This document shows positions 4,433-6,423 of a stretch of DNA of 6,423 bases, in pieces. Position 1 is the stretch's first letter, and each line of letters begins with the position of its first letter. The notes beneath the pieces were generated by a model that saw only the letters and a program-made list of their open reading frames with translations, did no database searches and was not told the origin of the DNA. The position numbers and the translations under genes were made by a program. The DNA is from Clostridiales bacterium (GTDB lineage Bacteria; Bacillota; Clostridia; Oscillospirales; Oscillospiraceae), in the NCBI GenBank assembly GCA_019423635.1, contig JAHZBA010000062.1:1-6423 (forward strand), given 5' to 3'.

Positions 4433-6423
4433 ATGGACCCAAAGAACAACAAAGACAACAAGCCCCCCCGCCCCGGCGGCGGACGGGGCAGCAACTGGCA
4501 GGGGCTGATCCAGGTGATCTGCTGGGCGGGCGTCCTGGCCATTTTGCTGAGCTATGCCGGCAACTATATGCGCTCCGCCGGGCATCAGTCCTCCTCCGTG
4601 GTGCTGGAGGACACGGAGTTCCGCCAGATGGCCCGGGACGGCCAGATCGAGAGCGTGGACTTCGACAACGAGGAGTCGATCCTCAACATCGTCCCCAGGG
4701 ACGGCTACGTCTACCAGAATGACGCCGGCATCACCTACACCAAGGCCGGCACGGACAAGAGCGGCGCTCCCATCTATCAGGTCACCCTGGCGGACGGAAA
4801 GCCGGGGGGCACCGCCTCGCTGCGGTTCTTCACCGTGCAGATCGAGTCCAACGACGCCGTGATGGCCTACCTCCAGCAGTTTGAGGACATCCGCGTCAAC
4901 AAGGACTACCAGCCCCCCATCAGTCCGGTTCTGCTGTTCCTGGTGAACCTGCTGCCCTTCTTCATCATCATCCTGGTGATGGTCCTGGCCATGAGCTGGA
5001 TGGCGAAAAAGGGCATGGGCGGCATGGGAGGCATCGGCGGCGTGGGCAAGGCCAACGCCAAGGTCTACATGGAAAAGCAGACCGGCGTCACCTTTGCCGA
5101 CGTGGCGGGCCAGGATGAGGCCAAGGAGTCTCTGACGGAGATCATCGACTTCCTCCACAACCCCCAGAAGTACACGGAGATCGGCGCCAAGCTCCCCAAG
5201 GGCGCCCTCCTGGTGGGCCCCCCGGGCACCGGCAAGACGCTGCTGGCCAAGGCCGTGGCGGGAGAGGCCAGCGTGCCCTTCTTCTCCATCTCCGGCTCGG
5301 ACTTCGTGGAGATGTTCGTGGGCGTGGGCGCATCCCGGGTCCGGGACCTCTTTAAGGAGGCCAGCAAGGTGGCCCCCTGCATTGTGTTCATCGACGAGAT
5401 CGACACCATCGGCAAGTCCCGGGACAACCGCATGGGCGGCAACGACGAGCGGGAGCAGACGCTGAACCAGCTCCTGGCCGAGATGGACGGCTTTGACCCC
5501 ACCAAGGGCGTCATCCTCCTGGCGGCCACCAACCGCCCGGAGGTGCTGGACCAGGCGCTGCTGCGCCCGGGCCGGTTCGACCGGCGGATCATCATCGACC
5601 GGCCCAACCTGGCGGGACGTCTCGCCACGCTCCAGGTCCACACCCGCAACATCAAGCTGGCGGAGGACGTGAACCTCAAGAAGGTGGCCCTGGCCACCGC
5701 CGGCTGCGTGGGCGCGGACCTTGCGAACCTGGTGAACGAGGCGGCTCTCCGGGCCGTGCGGAAGGGCCGGAAGCTGGTGACCCAGGAGGACCTGCTGGCG
5801 GCCTTCGAGCTGGTGATCGCCGGCACGGAGAAAAAGGGCAGCGTCCTGACGGAGTTTGAGAAGAAGCTGGTGGCCTACCACGAGGTGGGACATGCCATGG
5901 TGGCCTACAAGCAGAAGAACACCGAGCCGGTGCAGAAGATCACCATCGTCCCCCACACGCAAGGGTCTCTGGGCTACACGCTTTTGATGCCCGAGGAGGA
6001 CAAGACGGAGCTGCGGACGAAGGAGGAGCTCATGGCGAAGATCACCGTCTCCATGGGCGGCCGGGCCGCCGAGGAGGTGGTGATGGACACCATGACCAAC
6101 GGCGCCTCCCAGGACATCCAGGACGCCACCAACGTGGCGCGGAACATGGTGGCCATGTTCGGCATGAGCGAGGAGTTCGGCATGATGGCCCTGGCCTCCC
6201 GGCGCAACCAGTACCTGGACGGGGGCTACGGCATGGACTGCGCCCAGGACACCGCCGCCCGCATGGACAAGGCCGTGAAGGTGATTTTGGACGAGGCCTA
6301 CCAGACCGCCGTGGACGTCATCCGGGCCAACCGGGAGGACATGGACAAGGTGGTTGCGTACCTTCTGGAGAAGGAGACCATCACCGGCGCGGAGATGGTG
6401 GCCATCATCGAGGGCCGGGACCC
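4433..6423 (+). CDS. ftsH: ATP-dependent zinc metalloprotease FtsH (C-terminus cut by window edge)
   Basis: FtsH is a hexameric inner-membrane AAA+ protease that unfolds and degrades misplaced membrane proteins and selected regulators. 663 codons are visible. A charged N-terminus leads to TM1 (about 24-41), an extracytoplasmic domain (42-165) and TM2 (166-190). A Gly/Met-rich linker follows, then the AAA+ module: Walker A GPPGTGKT (262-269), pore loop FVG (295-297), Walker B IVFIDEID (317-324) and the second region of homology TNRPEVLDQALLRPGRFDRR (366-385) with the arginine fingers. The zinc site is HEVGH (483-487), with D561 in GASQDI as the likely third ligand; most homologues read HEAGH, but the middle residue is not a ligand. 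FtsH is usually 600-700 residues, so only a short tail is missing. The ATG follows AAGGAG (4417-4422) by 10 bases. It has its own promoter, and the usual tilS-hpt neighbours are not present upstream. Confidence 0.97.
   Translation, partial: MDPKNNKDNKPPRPGGGRGSNWQGLIQVICWAGVLAILLSYAGNYMRSAGHQSSSVVLEDTEFRQMARDGQIESVDFDNEESILNIVPRDGYVYQNDAGITYTKAGTDKSGAPIYQVTLADGKPGGTASLRFFTVQIESNDAVMAYLQQFEDIRVNKDYQPPISPVLLFLVNLLPFFIIILVMVLAMSWMAKKGMGGMGGIGGVGKANAKVYMEKQTGVTFADVAGQDEAKESLTEIIDFLHNPQKYTEIGAKLPKGALLVGPPGTGKTLLAKAVAGEASVPFFSISGSDFVEMFVGVGASRVRDLFKEASKVAPCIVFIDEIDTIGKSRDNRMGGNDEREQTLNQLLAEMDGFDPTKGVILLAATNRPEVLDQALLRPGRFDRRIIIDRPNLAGRLATLQVHTRNIKLAEDVNLKKVALATAGCVGADLANLVNEAALRAVRKGRKLVTQEDLLAAFELVIAGTEKKGSVLTEFEKKLVAYHEVGHAMVAYKQKNTEPVQKITIVPHTQGSLGYTLLMPEEDKTELRTKEELMAKITVSMGGRAAEEVVMDTMTNGASQDIQDATNVARNMVAMFGMSEEFGMMALASRRNQYLDGGYGMDCAQDTAARMDKAVKVILDEAYQTAVDVIRANREDMDKVVAYLLEKETITGAEMVAIIEGRD

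Noticed and set aside
4305..4508. Small plus-strand frame overlapping the ftsH leader and start
   Set aside because: It lies out of frame with ftsH, lacks a ribosome binding site, starts inside the predicted promoter, and shows no conserved features.
5879..5893. HEVGH instead of HEAGH in FtsH as an active-site change
   Set aside because: Both histidines and the glutamate of HExxH are intact; a valine at the variable position is a conservative change and not evidence of altered activity.
4427..5962. Minus-strand open frame of 511 codons opposite ftsH
   Set aside because: Shadow of ftsH: a His/Leu/Val/Gly-rich product caused by codon bias, with no recognisable family.

Overview
The window looks like chromosomal DNA from a high-GC, strictly anaerobic Firmicute, most likely an Oscillospiraceae-type gut Clostridium relative (Flavonifractor, Lawsonibacter, Oscillibacter or similar). 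The reasons are the strongly GC-rich third codon positions, an Rnf ion-pump gene, a DUF975 membrane protein of the Firmicutes type, AGGAGG-like ribosome binding sites and sigma-A promoters of the Gram-positive kind. The genus is inferred from overall character, not from a database match.

Layout. Positions 1-1274 (minus strand) hold almost all of rnfC, the NADH/iron-sulfur subunit of the Rnf complex; only its last few codons and the rest of the presumed operon lie off the left edge. Positions 1275-1788 are a divergent intergenic region. It holds a promoter firing left into rnfC, a promoter firing right, and a leader of about 230 nt with many hairpins. Positions 1789-2625 (+) encode a DUF975 polytopic membrane protein. 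Positions 2626-2855 hold a strong terminator-like hairpin and a promoter overlapped by a direct repeat. Positions 2856-4238 (+) encode a MocR-type regulator (GntR winged helix fused to an aminotransferase-like domain). Positions 4239-4432 hold an 11-bp direct repeat, a promoter and a structured leader. From 4433 to the right edge (+) runs ftsH, the membrane AAA+ zinc protease, missing only its C-terminal tail.

The genes look like four separate transcription units rather than one pathway. Each has its own recognisable sigma-A promoter, all four with a 17-bp spacer, and its own ribosome binding site. rnfC serves energy conservation and ftsH serves membrane protein quality control. The DUF975 protein is of unknown function, and the MocR regulator probably controls itself and unknown targets.

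The most notable observation is that the MocR protein has glutamine where the family's PLP-binding lysine should be (residue 306), while the neighbouring PLP-pocket residues are kept. The second is the hairpin-dense leader of the DUF975 gene, which I do not recognise as a known RNA family. No mobile element, CRISPR array, tRNA or rRNA was seen.
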